Origin: Ulvibacterium sp965248315 | Lineage (GTDB): Bacteria > Bacteroidota > Bacteroidia > Flavobacteriales > Flavobacteriaceae | Length of the DNA stretch: 64,000 bases | NCBI RefSeq assembly: GCF_965248315.1 | Contig: NZ_CBDFIX010000002.1 | Span: 1,488,001-1,552,000, forward strand | Direction: 5' to 3' | Position numbers and translations under genes: made by a program | The notes under the pieces: model-generated | The model's input: the letters and a program-made list of their open reading frames with translations, nothing else | What the model was told of the DNA's origin: nothing | Database searches by the model: none | Part shown: positions 43,691-52,248 of the stretch, in pieces | Position numbering within the stretch: the first letter of the stretch is position 1 | How the letters are laid out: every line of letters starts with the position of its first letter

Positions 43691-45892
43691 TTATTTGTTT
43701 TCTGAGAGTAGTTCGTTAGTTTCCTTTACTTTGATGTCCGTACCCAACCTTTGTAGATAGGCGATCATAGCAACAATTTCACGGTCTTTCATTTCTACGA
43801 ATTCCTGTCCGTTTTCCTGTGCGTACTTTTTGGACGCCTCATAGCTTGCTACAAAATCCGGATCGGAATATAGGTTCTTTTCAATTTGGCTTGCCTGCTC
43901 GTCCATTGCTTGTACGGCATTGGCAATATCCTCCTCCGTGTAGGGTACCCCTAGGCTGACCATAGCTTCCATTTTGTCCTGTACCGCGCTACGGTCGTGT
44001 TCGTTGTTTATTAGCCATTGGTAAGCGGGCATTATGGATCCCGATGAGGTAGTTTGGGGATCGTACATATGGTTAAAATGCCAATTGTCCGAATATTTCC
44101 CACCAACCCGAAGTAGGTCCGGTCCGGTCCTTTTACTGCCCCAAAGGAAAGGATGGTCATATACGAATTCCCCTGCCTTGGCATATTCACCATAACGCTC
44201 TACCTCGCTTCGGAAAGGACGAACCATTTGGGAGTGACAGCCCACACATCCTTCTCGGATATAAAGATCTCTACCTTCCAATTCCAACGGGGTATACGGT
44301 TTTACACTGGTAATCGTTGGGATATTCGATTTTACCAAAATTGTAGGTACAATCTGGATAATACCGCCTATCAAGATGGCTACTGTGGCCAAGATGGTCA
44401 ATTGTATCGGTTTACGTTCCAACCAAGTATGGAAAGTCTCGCCTGCGGTCCTCCTTTTGGAAACCCGTGTTAAGGCGGCTGCCTCGGCAAGTTCATCCTC
44501 TACCTTGCTACCTGATTTTATGGTCACGACTACATTATAGACCATTACAATGGCCCCAACAATATATAGGGTACCTCCAATGGCACGCATCCAATACATA
44601 GGGATGATTTCGTTTACAGTCTCCAAAAAGTTTCCGTAGACCAATGTACCATCCGGATTAAAGTCCTTCCACATCAATGCCTGGGTAAATCCGGCGACGT
44701 ACATGGGCAGTGCGTATAGAATGATACCCAAAGTACCTATCCAAAAATGGAAGTTGGCCAAAGGAGTGGAATGCAATCGCGTCTTGAACATTTTGGGGAC
44801 CAACCAATAGATCATACCAAAGGTCAAGAAGCCGTTCCAAGCCAATGCACCAACATGGACGTGGGCAATGATCCAGTCACTAAAGTGGGCAATGGCATTT
44901 ACGTTCTTTAGGGATAACATGGGTCCCTCAAATGTAGCCATACCGTAACCGGTAATCGCTACGACCATAAATTTGAGTGTTGGATCGGTCCGTACCTTGT
45001 CCCATGCCCCACGTAGGGTCAACAAACCATTGATCATACCGCCCCAAGAGGGAGCAATCAACATTACGGAGAAGGCAACACCCAGATTCTGTGCCCAATC
45101 TGGCAAAGCAGAATACAACAGATGGTGTGGGCCTGCCCAAATATAGATGAATATCAAGGACCAGAAATGGACTATGGACAGTCTATAGGAATATATGGGC
45201 CTATTCGCAGCCTTGGGAACAAAATAATACATAAGTCCTAAGAAAGGGGTAGTCAAGAAAAAAGCCACGGCATTATGCCCATACCACCATTGAACCAAGG
45301 CATCCTGGACACCGGCATAAACGGAATAGCTTTTTAGAGCACTGACTGGAAGCTCAAGGCTATTGAAAATGTGAAGTACGGCAACGGTTACGAAAGTAGC
45401 TACATAGAACCAAATGGCTACGTACAGGTGGCGCTGCCTCCTTTTGATCATGGTTCCTATAAGGTTTACCCCAAAAGCGACCCAAACCAGTGCAATGGCG
45501 ATATCAATAGGCCATTCCAGCTCAGCGTATTCTTTGGAGGTGGTATAACCCAAAGGAAGGGTTATAGCGGCGGCTACGATAATCAACTGCCACCCCCAAA
45601 AATTAAAATTGCTCAGAAAATCATTGAACATCCGGGCCTTGAGCAAACGCTGGGTGGAGTAGTAGACTCCTGCGAAAATGGCATTCCCCACAAAGGCAAA
45701 GATTACCGCATTGGTATGCAACGGCCGTAAACGACCGAAACTTAACCAGGAGATGCCATCGGTTAAGTTGGGGAATAGGAACATAAAGGCCAATATAAGC
45801 CCCACCAGAAAACCTACAATCCCCCACAGCATTGTCGCATAGAGGAATTTTTTTACGATTTTATTATCGTAGTAAAACTGCTGTACTTCCAT
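43691..45892 (-). CDS. ccoNO: Fused cbb3 oxidase subunits CcoN and CcoO
   Basis: The 733-residue protein fuses CcoN (about residues 1-480) to CcoO (about 500-733). CcoN shows haem and copper ligands in LHTNAVIFAFVGNAIFAG, WYGHNAVAFFLTTP, GPHHLLYSALPDW and AHVHVGALAWNGF. CcoO adds one membrane helix and the haem motif CVGCHSQMV. The fusion is typical of Bacteroidota, where the two are separate in proteobacteria. The complex reduces oxygen at very low concentrations and pumps protons. It lies six bases after ccoS in the oxidase operon. Confidence 0.95.
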   Translation of the reverse strand: MEVQQFYYDNKIVKKFLYATMLWGIVGFLVGLILAFMFLFPNLTDGISWLSFGRLRPLHTNAVIFAFVGNAIFAGVYYSTQRLLKARMFNDFLSNFNFWGWQLIIVAAAITLPLGYTTSKEYAELEWPIDIAIALVWVAFGVNLIGTMIKRRQRHLYVAIWFYVATFVTVAVLHIFNSLELPVSALKSYSVYAGVQDALVQWWYGHNAVAFFLTTPFLGLMYYFVPKAANRPIYSYRLSIVHFWSLIFIYIWAGPHHLLYSALPDWAQNLGVAFSVMLIAPSWGGMINGLLTLRGAWDKVRTDPTLKFMVVAITGYGMATFEGPMLSLKNVNAIAHFSDWIIAHVHVGALAWNGFLTFGMIYWLVPKMFKTRLHSTPLANFHFWIGTLGIILYALPMYVAGFTQALMWKDFNPDGTLVYGNFLETVNEIIPMYWMRAIGGTLYIVGAIVMVYNVVVTIKSGSKVEDELAEAAALTRVSKRRTAGETFHTWLERKPIQLTILATVAILIGGIIQIVPTILVKSNIPTITSVKPYTPLELEGRDLYIREGCVGCHSQMVRPFRSEVERYGEYAKAGEFVYDHPFLWGSKRTGPDLLRVGGKYSDNWHFNHMYDPQTTSSGSIMPAYQWLINNEHDRSAVQDKMEAMVSLGVPYTEEDIANAVQAMDEQASQIEKNLYSDPDFVASYEASKKYAQENGQEFVEMKDREIVAMIAYLQRLGTDIKVKETNELLSENK

Positions 45893-45897
45893 AATAA

Positions 45898-46119
45898 CTA
45901 TTGATTTATTTCGGTTGATTTATCCACTTTTAGTTCACCTTTTGATTTTTCCCCTCCCGTCAAGGATGAGGGCTTTACCAATTCATCTTCAAATAGCATT
46001 CGTACCGATGGGGTATAGGAATCGTCATATTGACCACTCCTAACAGAAATAATAAATGCTGTGAAAAAGATGACCGCAACAACAATGCTAATGGCCAACA
46101 ATACATATATAACACTCAT
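45898..46119 (-). CDS. ccoS: CcoS-type cbb3 assembly protein
   Basis: The 73-residue protein has one N-terminal helix (VIYVLLAISIVVAVIFFTAFI) then the FSVRSGQYDD-like stretch ISVRSGQYDDSYTPSVRMLF, the CcoS signature. CcoS is needed for insertion of haem and copper into CcoN. It is the first gene of the transcript that continues with ccoNO six bases later. An FNR-like dyad (46171-46182) and a TAGTTTTA -7 candidate lie upstream. Confidence 0.93.
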   Translation of the reverse strand: MSVIYVLLAISIVVAVIFFTAFIISVRSGQYDDSYTPSVRMLFEDELVKPSSLTGGEKSKGELKVDKSTEINQ

Positions 46120-46139
46120 ACCTTACCTGAATTCTGGCG

Positions 46140-46147
46140 TAAAACTA
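46140..46147 (-). promoter_or_regulatory. -7 element for ccoS-NO-Q-P-G-H
   Basis: On the minus strand TAGTTTTA reads from 46147 to 46140, seven of eight positions matching TAnnTTTG apart from the last base. It begins 29.5 bp from the centre of the FNR-like dyad and 28 bases before the ccoS ATG. Confidence 0.5.
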
Positions 46148-46170
46148 AGTTGGGCACTATCCATAGAAAA

Positions 46171-46182
46171 TGATATTTATCA
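46171..46182. promoter_or_regulatory. FNR-like operator upstream of the cco operon
   Basis: TGATATTTATCA (TGATAAATATCA on the coding strand) has both perfect FNR half-sites TGAT and ATCA with a four-base spacer. Its centre is 29.5 bp from the -7 candidate at 46147, the same as at hemN. Confidence 0.72.
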
Positions 46183-46235
46183 GGTTTTAAAATAATTTTT
46201 CTTTTTGCCTTGACATCTGCAAAAAGAGAAATTTA

Positions 46236-48632
46236 TCAGTTTATTTTTTTGCCCAATACATTGGTCATTACCGTAGTAAATGTCACAATGCTTATTGAAC
46301 TCAGAGGCATTAAAATGGCCGCAATAACGGGCTGTAACTGCCCTGTTACCGCAAAGTAAAGTCCGATTACATTGTATAATAGGGACAACACAAAACTCAG
46401 TTTAATGATTTTCATGGCTTTTTTGGAAGCCAATATATATTTATGCAACTGACGAAATTTGGTTGCATCCAAAATACCGTCACAGGCGGGGGAGAATACG
46501 TTTACGTTTTCAGAGATGGCGATACCTACATCACTTTGGGCCAAGGCCCCGGCATCATTTAGTCCGTCGCCGACCATCATCACTTTTTCACCTTGCTCCT
46601 GAAGGGATTTGATGAACTGTAGTTTGTCCTTCGGTTTCTGGTCAAAGTATAAAGGTACTAATTTGGGCAACAGTTTTTCTAAACGTTTTTTTTCACCTTC
46701 ATTATCCCCTGAGAGAATGGCCAACTTTAAGTCCGTAGCCATGGTCTTGAACAATTCCGGGACACCTTTGCGATACATGTTATGAAAAACGTAACGCCCT
46801 TTGTAGCTCTCATTGCTACTCACGTGTACCGATGTATTCAACTCATTGGCGGATGATTCCGTACCCACAAAATCTGCCGATCCTATCTTAATGTGATTGT
46901 CATCTTTGCTCCCTTCCAAGCCTTTGCCCAAATGTTCCTCATATTCATCTAAGGGAACAATATTGTTTTCCGCAAGTACATCGTACAAGGCACGACTTAA
47001 AGGATGGTTGGAAGCCCGTAATGTATTTTTCAATAACGATTCCTCTTCCTCGGTCAAGGGCATACCTTCATAACTGGCCGTAGTCCTTTTGGTAGTGGTG
47101 ATGGTTCCTGTCTTATCAAAAATAGCAGTGCCTATTCCAGCCAATCGTTCTATGGTCTGTACATCCTTGAGGTAGAATTTTTTTCGGCCGAAGATGCGTA
47201 ACATATTTCCAAGGGTAAATGGTGCTGCCAAAGCAATGGCACAGGGACAGGCTATAATAAGAACGGCCGTAAAAACATTCAAGGCCTTACTGGGATCATA
47301 ATACAGCCAAAAGGCCGTAGCAATGGATGCTATGGTCAAAACGGCCAATGTAAATCGTTTTCCGATACTATCCGTAAGCGTCCTGAACCTGCTCGGTCTG
47401 TCTTTTTGAAATACGGTATTGCTCCAAAGTTGGGTAAGGTAGCTTTGTGATACGGATTTTAAAACCTCCATTTCCAGGGCCCCGCTTAATTGCTTTCCTC
47501 CGGCAAAAATTTTATCCCCGGACACTTTGCGTACGGGTTCCGACTCTCCGGTTACAAAACTGTAATCTATTTGCGCATTTCCGTTAATGAGAATACCATC
47601 TGCCGGAATAAGTTCGTGGTTTCGGATAAGAAGCCTATCCCCCCTTTTAATTTTGTATACCTGAACGGATTCCTCTTTTCCATTAGGATTTATACGGGTA
47701 ATTGCAATGGGGAAATACGATTTGTAATCCCGTTCAAAGGAAAGAAAGGAATAGGTTTTTTGTTGAAAGAACTTTCCGAGCAAAAGGAAGAAGACAAGTC
47801 CCGTAAGGCTATCGAAGAAACCGCTTCCCAAGTTGAAAATGATTTCTAGGGTACTGCGTAGAAAAAGTACCAAAATACCCAGGGCAATGGGAACATCAAT
47901 ATTCAATAACCGACTCCGCAATCCTTTATATGCCGATATAAAATAATCCTGGCCCGCATAAAATACCACGGGCAACGAAAAGAAGAACATCAACCAACGA
48001 AAAAGATGTTTGTACCGCTCCAGCCAAAATTCCTTTGTGACCGATTCGTCCAGATGCAGATCAAAGTATTCTGGAAAGGAGAGAAACATTACGTTTCCAA
48101 AGGCAAATCCAGCTACACCCAGTTTGTAAATGAGGCTGCGGTCTATCTTTTTTTTGCCCCTGTCATAGTCCTCAAGGGAAATGTAGGGCTCATATCCGAT
48201 GCGAGCCAAGAGGACAACCAGGTTTTTTAAAGAGAAATTAGCGGTTGTATAGGTAATGCGAACCGTTTTCTTGGGAAAATCTACTTGGGCCGCAGTTACC
48301 GAGGGGTGCAATTTGTTTAGATTCTCCAATACCCAGATACAGGAACTACAATGGATATGGGGAATATAGAGGCTAACGACCTGAACGTCACTTTCGCTGA
48401 ATTCCGTTAATCTTTCAACAATAGCAGGAGTATCCAAAAAGTCGTACTTTCCTTCAACCTCTTTTGGAGTGGCCCCAGCAGCCGATTGTAGGTCATAATA
48501 ATAGGATAGGTCGTTGCTAGAAAAAATTTCGTATACAGTTTTGCAACCGTTACAGCAGAAGTCTTTCTCATCGAACTTAATGGATGCAGTGCCACAATGG
48601 TCACCGCAATGATAACACTTGGTCGTTTCCAT
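46236..48632 (-). CDS. ccoI: Copper-exporting P1B-type ATPase of the cbb3 cluster
   Basis: The 798-residue protein begins with a cysteine-rich domain (CYHCGDHCG and DFCCNGCKTVYEIF) and an HMA-type IHCSSCIWVLENL. Eight or so membrane helices carry the copper motif CPCAIALA. The actuator, phosphorylation site DKTGTITTT and the hinge MVGDGLNDAGALAQSDVG are complete. CcoI supplies copper to the cbb3 oxidase. It is separated from ccoS by 116 bases holding the cco promoter, so it is its own unit, with an FNR-like dyad at 48689 and a -7 candidate at 48658-48665 on its upstream side. Confidence 0.95.
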   Translation of the reverse strand: METTKCYHCGDHCGTASIKFDEKDFCCNGCKTVYEIFSSNDLSYYYDLQSAAGATPKEVEGKYDFLDTPAIVERLTEFSESDVQVVSLYIPHIHCSSCIWVLENLNKLHPSVTAAQVDFPKKTVRITYTTANFSLKNLVVLLARIGYEPYISLEDYDRGKKKIDRSLIYKLGVAGFAFGNVMFLSFPEYFDLHLDESVTKEFWLERYKHLFRWLMFFFSLPVVFYAGQDYFISAYKGLRSRLLNIDVPIALGILVLFLRSTLEIIFNLGSGFFDSLTGLVFFLLLGKFFQQKTYSFLSFERDYKSYFPIAITRINPNGKEESVQVYKIKRGDRLLIRNHELIPADGILINGNAQIDYSFVTGESEPVRKVSGDKIFAGGKQLSGALEMEVLKSVSQSYLTQLWSNTVFQKDRPSRFRTLTDSIGKRFTLAVLTIASIATAFWLYYDPSKALNVFTAVLIIACPCAIALAAPFTLGNMLRIFGRKKFYLKDVQTIERLAGIGTAIFDKTGTITTTKRTTASYEGMPLTEEEESLLKNTLRASNHPLSRALYDVLAENNIVPLDEYEEHLGKGLEGSKDDNHIKIGSADFVGTESSANELNTSVHVSSNESYKGRYVFHNMYRKGVPELFKTMATDLKLAILSGDNEGEKKRLEKLLPKLVPLYFDQKPKDKLQFIKSLQEQGEKVMMVGDGLNDAGALAQSDVGIAISENVNVFSPACDGILDATKFRQLHKYILASKKAMKIIKLSFVLSLLYNVIGLYFAVTGQLQPVIAAILMPLSSISIVTFTTVMTNVLGKKIN

Positions 48633-48657
48633 TCACATTTGCTTACTATACCTTTTG

Positions 48658-48665
48658 CAAATATT
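48658..48665 (-). promoter_or_regulatory. -7 candidate for ccoI
   Basis: On the minus strand AATATTTG reads 48665 to 48658 and matches TAnnTTTG except for the first base. It begins exactly 29.5 bp from the centre of the FNR-like dyad at 48689-48700 and lies 25 bases before the ccoI ATG. Confidence 0.4.
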
Positions 48666-48688
48666 TGCAAGTTTTACAAACATAGATA

Positions 48689-48700
48689 TGATAATTGTCA
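48689..48700. promoter_or_regulatory. FNR-like operator between ccoI and the FNR gene
   Basis: TGATAATTGTCA (TGACAATTATCA on the ccoI strand) is the hemN palindrome with one change. It lies in the 120-base divergent region. Geometry favours ccoI activation; it could also autoregulate the FNR gene, whose ATG is 52 bases away. Confidence 0.62.
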
Positions 48701-48752
48701 GCTTTTCAATATTTTTATATAATTTTTCGGAACAACCCAATAACAATGAGGT

Positions 48753-49457
48753 ATGGATAAGGAGGAGCACGAAAGTAGATGTGAGCAGTGTATCATACGC
48801 CAATTTAATGCACTGCGTGCCATGAGCAAAGAAGAACTTAAAAAGGTATCCGACTCCAAGATGGTTAGAAAAATAAAAAAGGGGGAGTCCATTTTTGAGG
48901 AAGGAGAAAAACTCAATGGTGTTTTTTGTGTTCGCAACGGGGTTTCCAAACTCTCCAAGTTGAGTGCCAACGGTAAGGATCAAATCGTAAAACTGGCCAC
49001 TAAGGGAGAAGTCATGGGACAACGATCCGTAATTGCCGAAGAACATTCCAATTTAAGTGCTGTGGCCGTAAATGATATGGAGGTGTGTTATATTCCAAAG
49101 GATAGCATTGTACATACCCTAAAATCCAATCCGGATTTTACTGTAGAAGTACTCCGGCATATGGCCCATGACTTAAGGGAGGCCGATGATGTTATTGTAA
49201 ATATGAGCCAAAAAACGGTAAAACAACGGGTTGCCGAGGCTTTTCTTTACCTAAAAAATAATTTCGGGGAGGATAAAGAAGGTTTTTTAATGTTAACCCT
49301 TTCCAGGGAGGATATTGCCAATGTGGTAGGCACCGCTACGGAAAGTTGCATCCGTATTATCTCCGAGTTTCGAAAAAAAGGATTCTTAAAGACTTCTGGA
49401 AAAAAAATAGGTATTGCCGATGAACGAAAACTGCAAGACTTGGTGGAAGGATTTTAA
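48753..49457 (+). CDS. FNR-type Crp-family transcriptional regulator
   Basis: The 234-residue protein has a cyclic-nucleotide-fold sensor and a C-terminal winged HTH. Cysteines at 10, 13 (CEQC), 59 and 112 are candidates for a 4Fe-4S cluster; Cys112 aligns with the internal cysteine of E. coli FNR, while the N-terminal set differs. The recognition helix region SREDIANVVGTATESCIRII keeps Glu and Arg at the positions that read TGAT in FNR. It should activate low-oxygen genes. It lies between ccoI and a stress gene, and four FNR-like sites in the window fit it as the regulator. Confidence 0.9.
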   Translation: MDKEEHESRCEQCIIRQFNALRAMSKEELKKVSDSKMVRKIKKGESIFEEGEKLNGVFCVRNGVSKLSKLSANGKDQIVKLATKGEVMGQRSVIAEEHSNLSAVAVNDMEVCYIPKDSIVHTLKSNPDFTVEVLRHMAHDLREADDVIVNMSQKTVKQRVAEAFLYLKNNFGEDKEGFLMLTLSREDIANVVGTATESCIRIISEFRKKGFLKTSGKKIGIADERKLQDLVEGF

Positions 49458-49461
49458 AAGC

Positions 49462-49473
49462 TGACATATATCA
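49462..49473. promoter_or_regulatory. FNR-like operator upstream of the stress-protein gene
   Basis: TGACATATATCA matches the shared consensus TGAYAWWTATCA. It starts five bases after the FNR stop codon, and its centre is 29.5 bp before the first base of TAATTTTA at 49497. Confidence 0.62.
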
Positions 49474-49496
49474 TAGTTTGAGCCTAAGTACTAGGT

Positions 49497-49504
49497 TAAT
49501 TTTA
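49497..49504 (+). promoter_or_regulatory. -7 element for the stress-protein gene
   Basis: TAATTTTA matches TAnnTTTG at seven of eight positions. It lies 25 bases before ATG 49529 and keeps the 29.5-bp spacing to the FNR-like dyad. Confidence 0.45.
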
Positions 49505-49528
49505 CCTTGTATAATTAGACTCCGATCT

Positions 49529-50431
49529 ATGAAAAGCATATTATTACCTACCGATTTTTCCGATAATGCGTGGAATGCTACGCAATACGCCATGGAGCTT
49601 TTTAAAGGTGAAGAATGCGTTTTCCACTTACTTAATACATACACCCCCGCAATTGCCAATAGTAGATTTATGGCGGCCACCTTGGATGCCGGCAACTTGG
49701 AGGATGGAGCGCGGGCCTGTTCAGAGAACGGTCTACTGGGGGTAGTAAAACGTATTCAGAAAAGCTACAGTAATCCAAAGCACAGTTTTAAAACCATGTC
49801 TTCGTTTTGTCTGTTGACCGAGGAAATCAAGGAAGTTGTTGAACAAGAAGAAATAGATCTGGTGGTTACCGGGACAAAAGGTGCTTCTGGGTTAGAGGAA
49901 GTCTTTATGGGAAGCAATACGGTCCGAATTATCAAATCGGTCAAAAATTGCCCCGTCCTGGCCGTTCCCCAACATTTTAAATATGTTGCTCCTTCAGAAG
50001 TTGCTTTCGCTACGGATTTTAATCGCTTTTATACGGAATCCGAGCTTATGCCTTTAATCGAACTTGCCAACACCTTCAATGCCGCAATACGTATTGTATA
50101 TGTTCAATATGAAATCAAGGCGCTCACGGAAATTCAGCAGTTCAATCTATCTATGTTGCGCAAATACCTTTCCGATGTAGAGCATTATGTACATACAGTT
50201 TCCGAACTAAACTCTGTATCCAAGACCTTGGAGATGTTTGTAAACGAGTTGGACATCCACCTATTGGCCATGCTTCATTATCAGCATAGCTATATGGAAC
50301 GTATGACCCGGGAACCGGTGGTAAAACGCATGGCCTTCCATACGCAAATACCTTTATTGGTCATCCCTGAGCTGGGCATGAGCGTACCATACAAGCATAA
50401 AAGGGAACAAGAAATGTCTGTTTCTAAATAA
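49529..50431 (+). CDS. Universal stress protein, two Usp domains
   Basis: The protein has 300 residues from ATG 49529 (MKSILLPTDFSDNAWNATQYA). An in-frame TTG at 49478 is unlikely because it would overlap the promoter. The first Usp domain ends with the ATP-loop GTKGASGLEEVFMGSNTVRI; the second (from about 150) is more divergent and lacks a clear loop, ending VVKRMAFHTQIPLLVIP. It is 72 bases after the FNR gene with its own FNR-like site and -7 element. The paralogue at 10483 is also tied to an FNR-like site through hemN, so both appear to be hypoxia stress proteins. Confidence 0.9.
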   Translation: MKSILLPTDFSDNAWNATQYAMELFKGEECVFHLLNTYTPAIANSRFMAATLDAGNLEDGARACSENGLLGVVKRIQKSYSNPKHSFKTMSSFCLLTEEIKEVVEQEEIDLVVTGTKGASGLEEVFMGSNTVRIIKSVKNCPVLAVPQHFKYVAPSEVAFATDFNRFYTESELMPLIELANTFNAAIRIVYVQYEIKALTEIQQFNLSMLRKYLSDVEHYVHTVSELNSVSKTLEMFVNELDIHLLAMLHYQHSYMERMTREPVVKRMAFHTQIPLLVIPELGMSVPYKHKREQEMSVSK

Positions 50432-50514
50432 GTATTGGATCCTTCTAAGTAAGTTTACTTCCAATATTAGTATTCACAGGAGCTTTTCTGCATAAAATTG
50501 CTGCAATATTATTT

Positions 50515-50742
50515 CTAATGGAGACGCTCACTTATGGGGCAGTCCTCATAGAAATCCTCAAACGTTTTTTCCGTTTGATAATTTTCGGTCAATACTTTAT
50601 AGACCATATAGACAATTAAAATTTGTCCTAAAACGGTCAAATAAAAGACCCAATTGAATGGAAAGTCCATGGCAACCATAATCGTTACCATAACGAGAAG
50701 CAGGGTAGTAATTCCTACCCAAAACATGGAAGTACTTTGCAT
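50515..50742 (-). CDS. Small two-helix membrane protein
   Basis: The 75-residue protein has two helices (MFWVGITTLLLVMVTIMVAM and WVFYLTVLGQILIVYMVYKV) and a charged tail (KTFEDFYEDCPISERLH). I do not recognise the family; similar small membrane proteins occur near respiratory genes in Flavobacteriaceae. It is divergent from the NADH dehydrogenase gene at 50834 and shares its 91-base promoter region. The clean start, helix pattern and spacing support a real gene. Confidence 0.7.
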   Translation of the reverse strand: MQSTSMFWVGITTLLLVMVTIMVAMDFPFNWVFYLTVLGQILIVYMVYKVLTENYQTEKTFEDFYEDCPISERLH

Positions 50743-50783
50743 AGCGATTTTTATTTCTAAAGTAACACAAATCTTTATTTGGC

Positions 50784-50827
50784 ACTGTTAAGATAACGGT
50801 AAAAGAATACGTAATTTTGTACAAAAT
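50784..50827. promoter_or_regulatory. Two dyads in the ndh-type promoter
   Basis: ACTGTTA-AGA-TAACGGT (50784-50800, one mismatch) and the perfect 14-bp palindrome ATTTTGTACAAAAT (50814-50827) lie between the two divergent genes. The latter overlaps TAATTTTG (50812-50819), an exact TAnnTTTG -7 element for the gene at 50834. A repressor binding here would block initiation. Confidence 0.5.
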
Positions 50828-50833
50828 CGTTGC

Positions 50834-52111
50834 ATGAACCTACCCAAGACGAACCAAAGGAGAGTGGTCATTATAGGTGGTGGATTTGCCGGAATATCGT
50901 TGGCAAAAAAGCTTAAAAATTTGGATGTGCAAGTGGTCATGATAGACAAGCACAACTACCATACTTTTCAACCCCTACTTTATCAAGTATCCACTAGTGG
51001 TTTGGAGCCGGATTCCATTGCTTATCCGATTCGCAAAGTACTAAAACGTCTTAAAAACTTTCATTTTCGATGGGCAACGGTAGAGCATATAGAGCCGGAG
51101 GGTGATCGAGTAATTACCAATATTGGTGAGCTTTCTTATGACTATCTGATCATTGCCACGGGGACCAAGACCAACTTTTTTGGCAATGCGACCATTGCAG
51201 AACATGCCATGCCCATGAAAAATGTACCCCAGGCGCTCAATATAAGGAGTTTGATGTTGCAAAATTTTGAAAAGGCGGATGATTGTGATGACTTGGAAGA
51301 ACGAAAGGCCTTACTCAATTTTTGTATCGTGGGCGCCGGCCCAACGGGAGTTGAACTTGCCGGTGCGTTCGCAGAATTGAAACGCCATGTATTTCCTAGG
51401 GATTACAGACATCTAAATGTGGATGAAATGGAGATACATCTCTTTGAAGGTGCCGATAGAATCTTACCTCCTATGAGCGAACAAGCCTCCAAAGAAGCAA
51501 CCAAATTTTTGCATGAATTGGGTGTGAAGATTCTTTTGAAAACCTTAGTTCAAGACTTTAACGGAGAAACACTTACCATGAACAATGGTAAGAGCATGCG
51601 AACCAAAAATTTTATTTGGACGGCTGGGGTAACGGGTGCTGCAATTAAAGGCATAGATGCTTCTTCTCTAATGGAGCGGCTTAATCGGTTTAAAGTAAAT
51701 CGATTTAATCAAGTAAGGAATTACAAGAATATATTTGCTATTGGCGATGTTGCCTACATGGAAACGGAACACTATCCAAAGGGGCATCCACAAGTGGCCC
51801 AACCAGCCATACAACAAGGGGAGCTTTTGGCAAAAAACTTAAAACGACTCTTGGAGGAGAAACCTATGGAACCCTTTATTTATAATGATAAGGGAACTAT
51901 GGCAACGGTTGGTAGGAACAAGGCCGTTGTGGATTTGCACAAATTAAAGTTTGGCGGATTCTTCGCTTGGTTTATTTGGATGTTCGTGCATTTGATGGCC
52001 CTGGTAGGTTTCCGAAATAGAGTCATTGTGTTTTTTAACTGGGCGTACAACTACATCAACTATGATAAGGCAGCTAGGCTTATCGTTAGACCCTTTAAGC
52101 CCAAAGCATAA
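50834..52111 (+). CDS. Type II NADH:quinone oxidoreductase (NDH-2-like)
   Basis: The 425-residue flavoprotein opens with the FAD fold RVVIIGGGFAGISLAKKL, then HNYHTFQPLLYQV, typical of NDH-2. The second nucleotide fold is NFCIVGAGPTGVELAGAFAE and the FAD-closing IFAIGDVAYM is at about 295-305. The C-terminal segment from about 360 carries hydrophobic helices for membrane attachment (FFAWFIWMFVHLMALVGF). It oxidises NADH and reduces menaquinone without pumping protons. The gene has a strong -7 element overlapped by a palindrome. Confidence 0.92.
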   Translation: MNLPKTNQRRVVIIGGGFAGISLAKKLKNLDVQVVMIDKHNYHTFQPLLYQVSTSGLEPDSIAYPIRKVLKRLKNFHFRWATVEHIEPEGDRVITNIGELSYDYLIIATGTKTNFFGNATIAEHAMPMKNVPQALNIRSLMLQNFEKADDCDDLEERKALLNFCIVGAGPTGVELAGAFAELKRHVFPRDYRHLNVDEMEIHLFEGADRILPPMSEQASKEATKFLHELGVKILLKTLVQDFNGETLTMNNGKSMRTKNFIWTAGVTGAAIKGIDASSLMERLNRFKVNRFNQVRNYKNIFAIGDVAYMETEHYPKGHPQVAQPAIQQGELLAKNLKRLLEEKPMEPFIYNDKGTMATVGRNKAVVDLHKLKFGGFFAWFIWMFVHLMALVGFRNRVIVFFNWAYNYINYDKAARLIVRPFKPKA

Positions 52112-52148
52112 AAGACGGCTGGTTTGTCGTTTTGTTGAAAACCTTTGT

Positions 52149-52156
52149 TATATTTG
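52149..52156 (+). promoter_or_regulatory. -7 element of the small RNA candidate
   Basis: TATATTTG is an exact TAnnTTTG match. A TTG at 52124-52126 lies 22 bases upstream, in the usual -33 range. Transcription would start near 52163, in a stretch with no open reading frame. Confidence 0.55.
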
Positions 52157-52162
52157 CAGCGT

Positions 52163-52230
52163 TGTGTTGTGACCCATGACCATTAAGGTCAGGGCCAATG
52201 AAAGGCTTTCCATAATGGGAGGCTTTTTTT
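52163..52230 (+). ncRNA. Candidate small RNA, about 68 nt, two hairpins
   Basis: Downstream of an exact -7 element lies a first hairpin TGACC-ATTAA-GGTCA, then a terminator hairpin GCTTTCCA-TAA-TGGGAGGC followed by seven T residues (52224-52230). No start codon with a useful frame lies between. The layout is that of a short independent transcript. I do not recognise a named RNA family. It could also act as a leader that ends most transcription before hmgA, but the palindrome and 240 bases beyond make a separate RNA more likely. Confidence 0.5.
52205..52230 (+). terminator. Rho-independent terminator
   Basis: GCTTTCCA (52205-52212) pairs with TGGGAGGC (52216-52223) around the loop TAA, with two G-U type pairs, and TTTTTTT follows. 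It also could end transcription from the NDH-2 gene 94 bases upstream. Confidence 0.7.
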
Positions 52231-52248
52231 ATGATTCCACCTTAGGGG

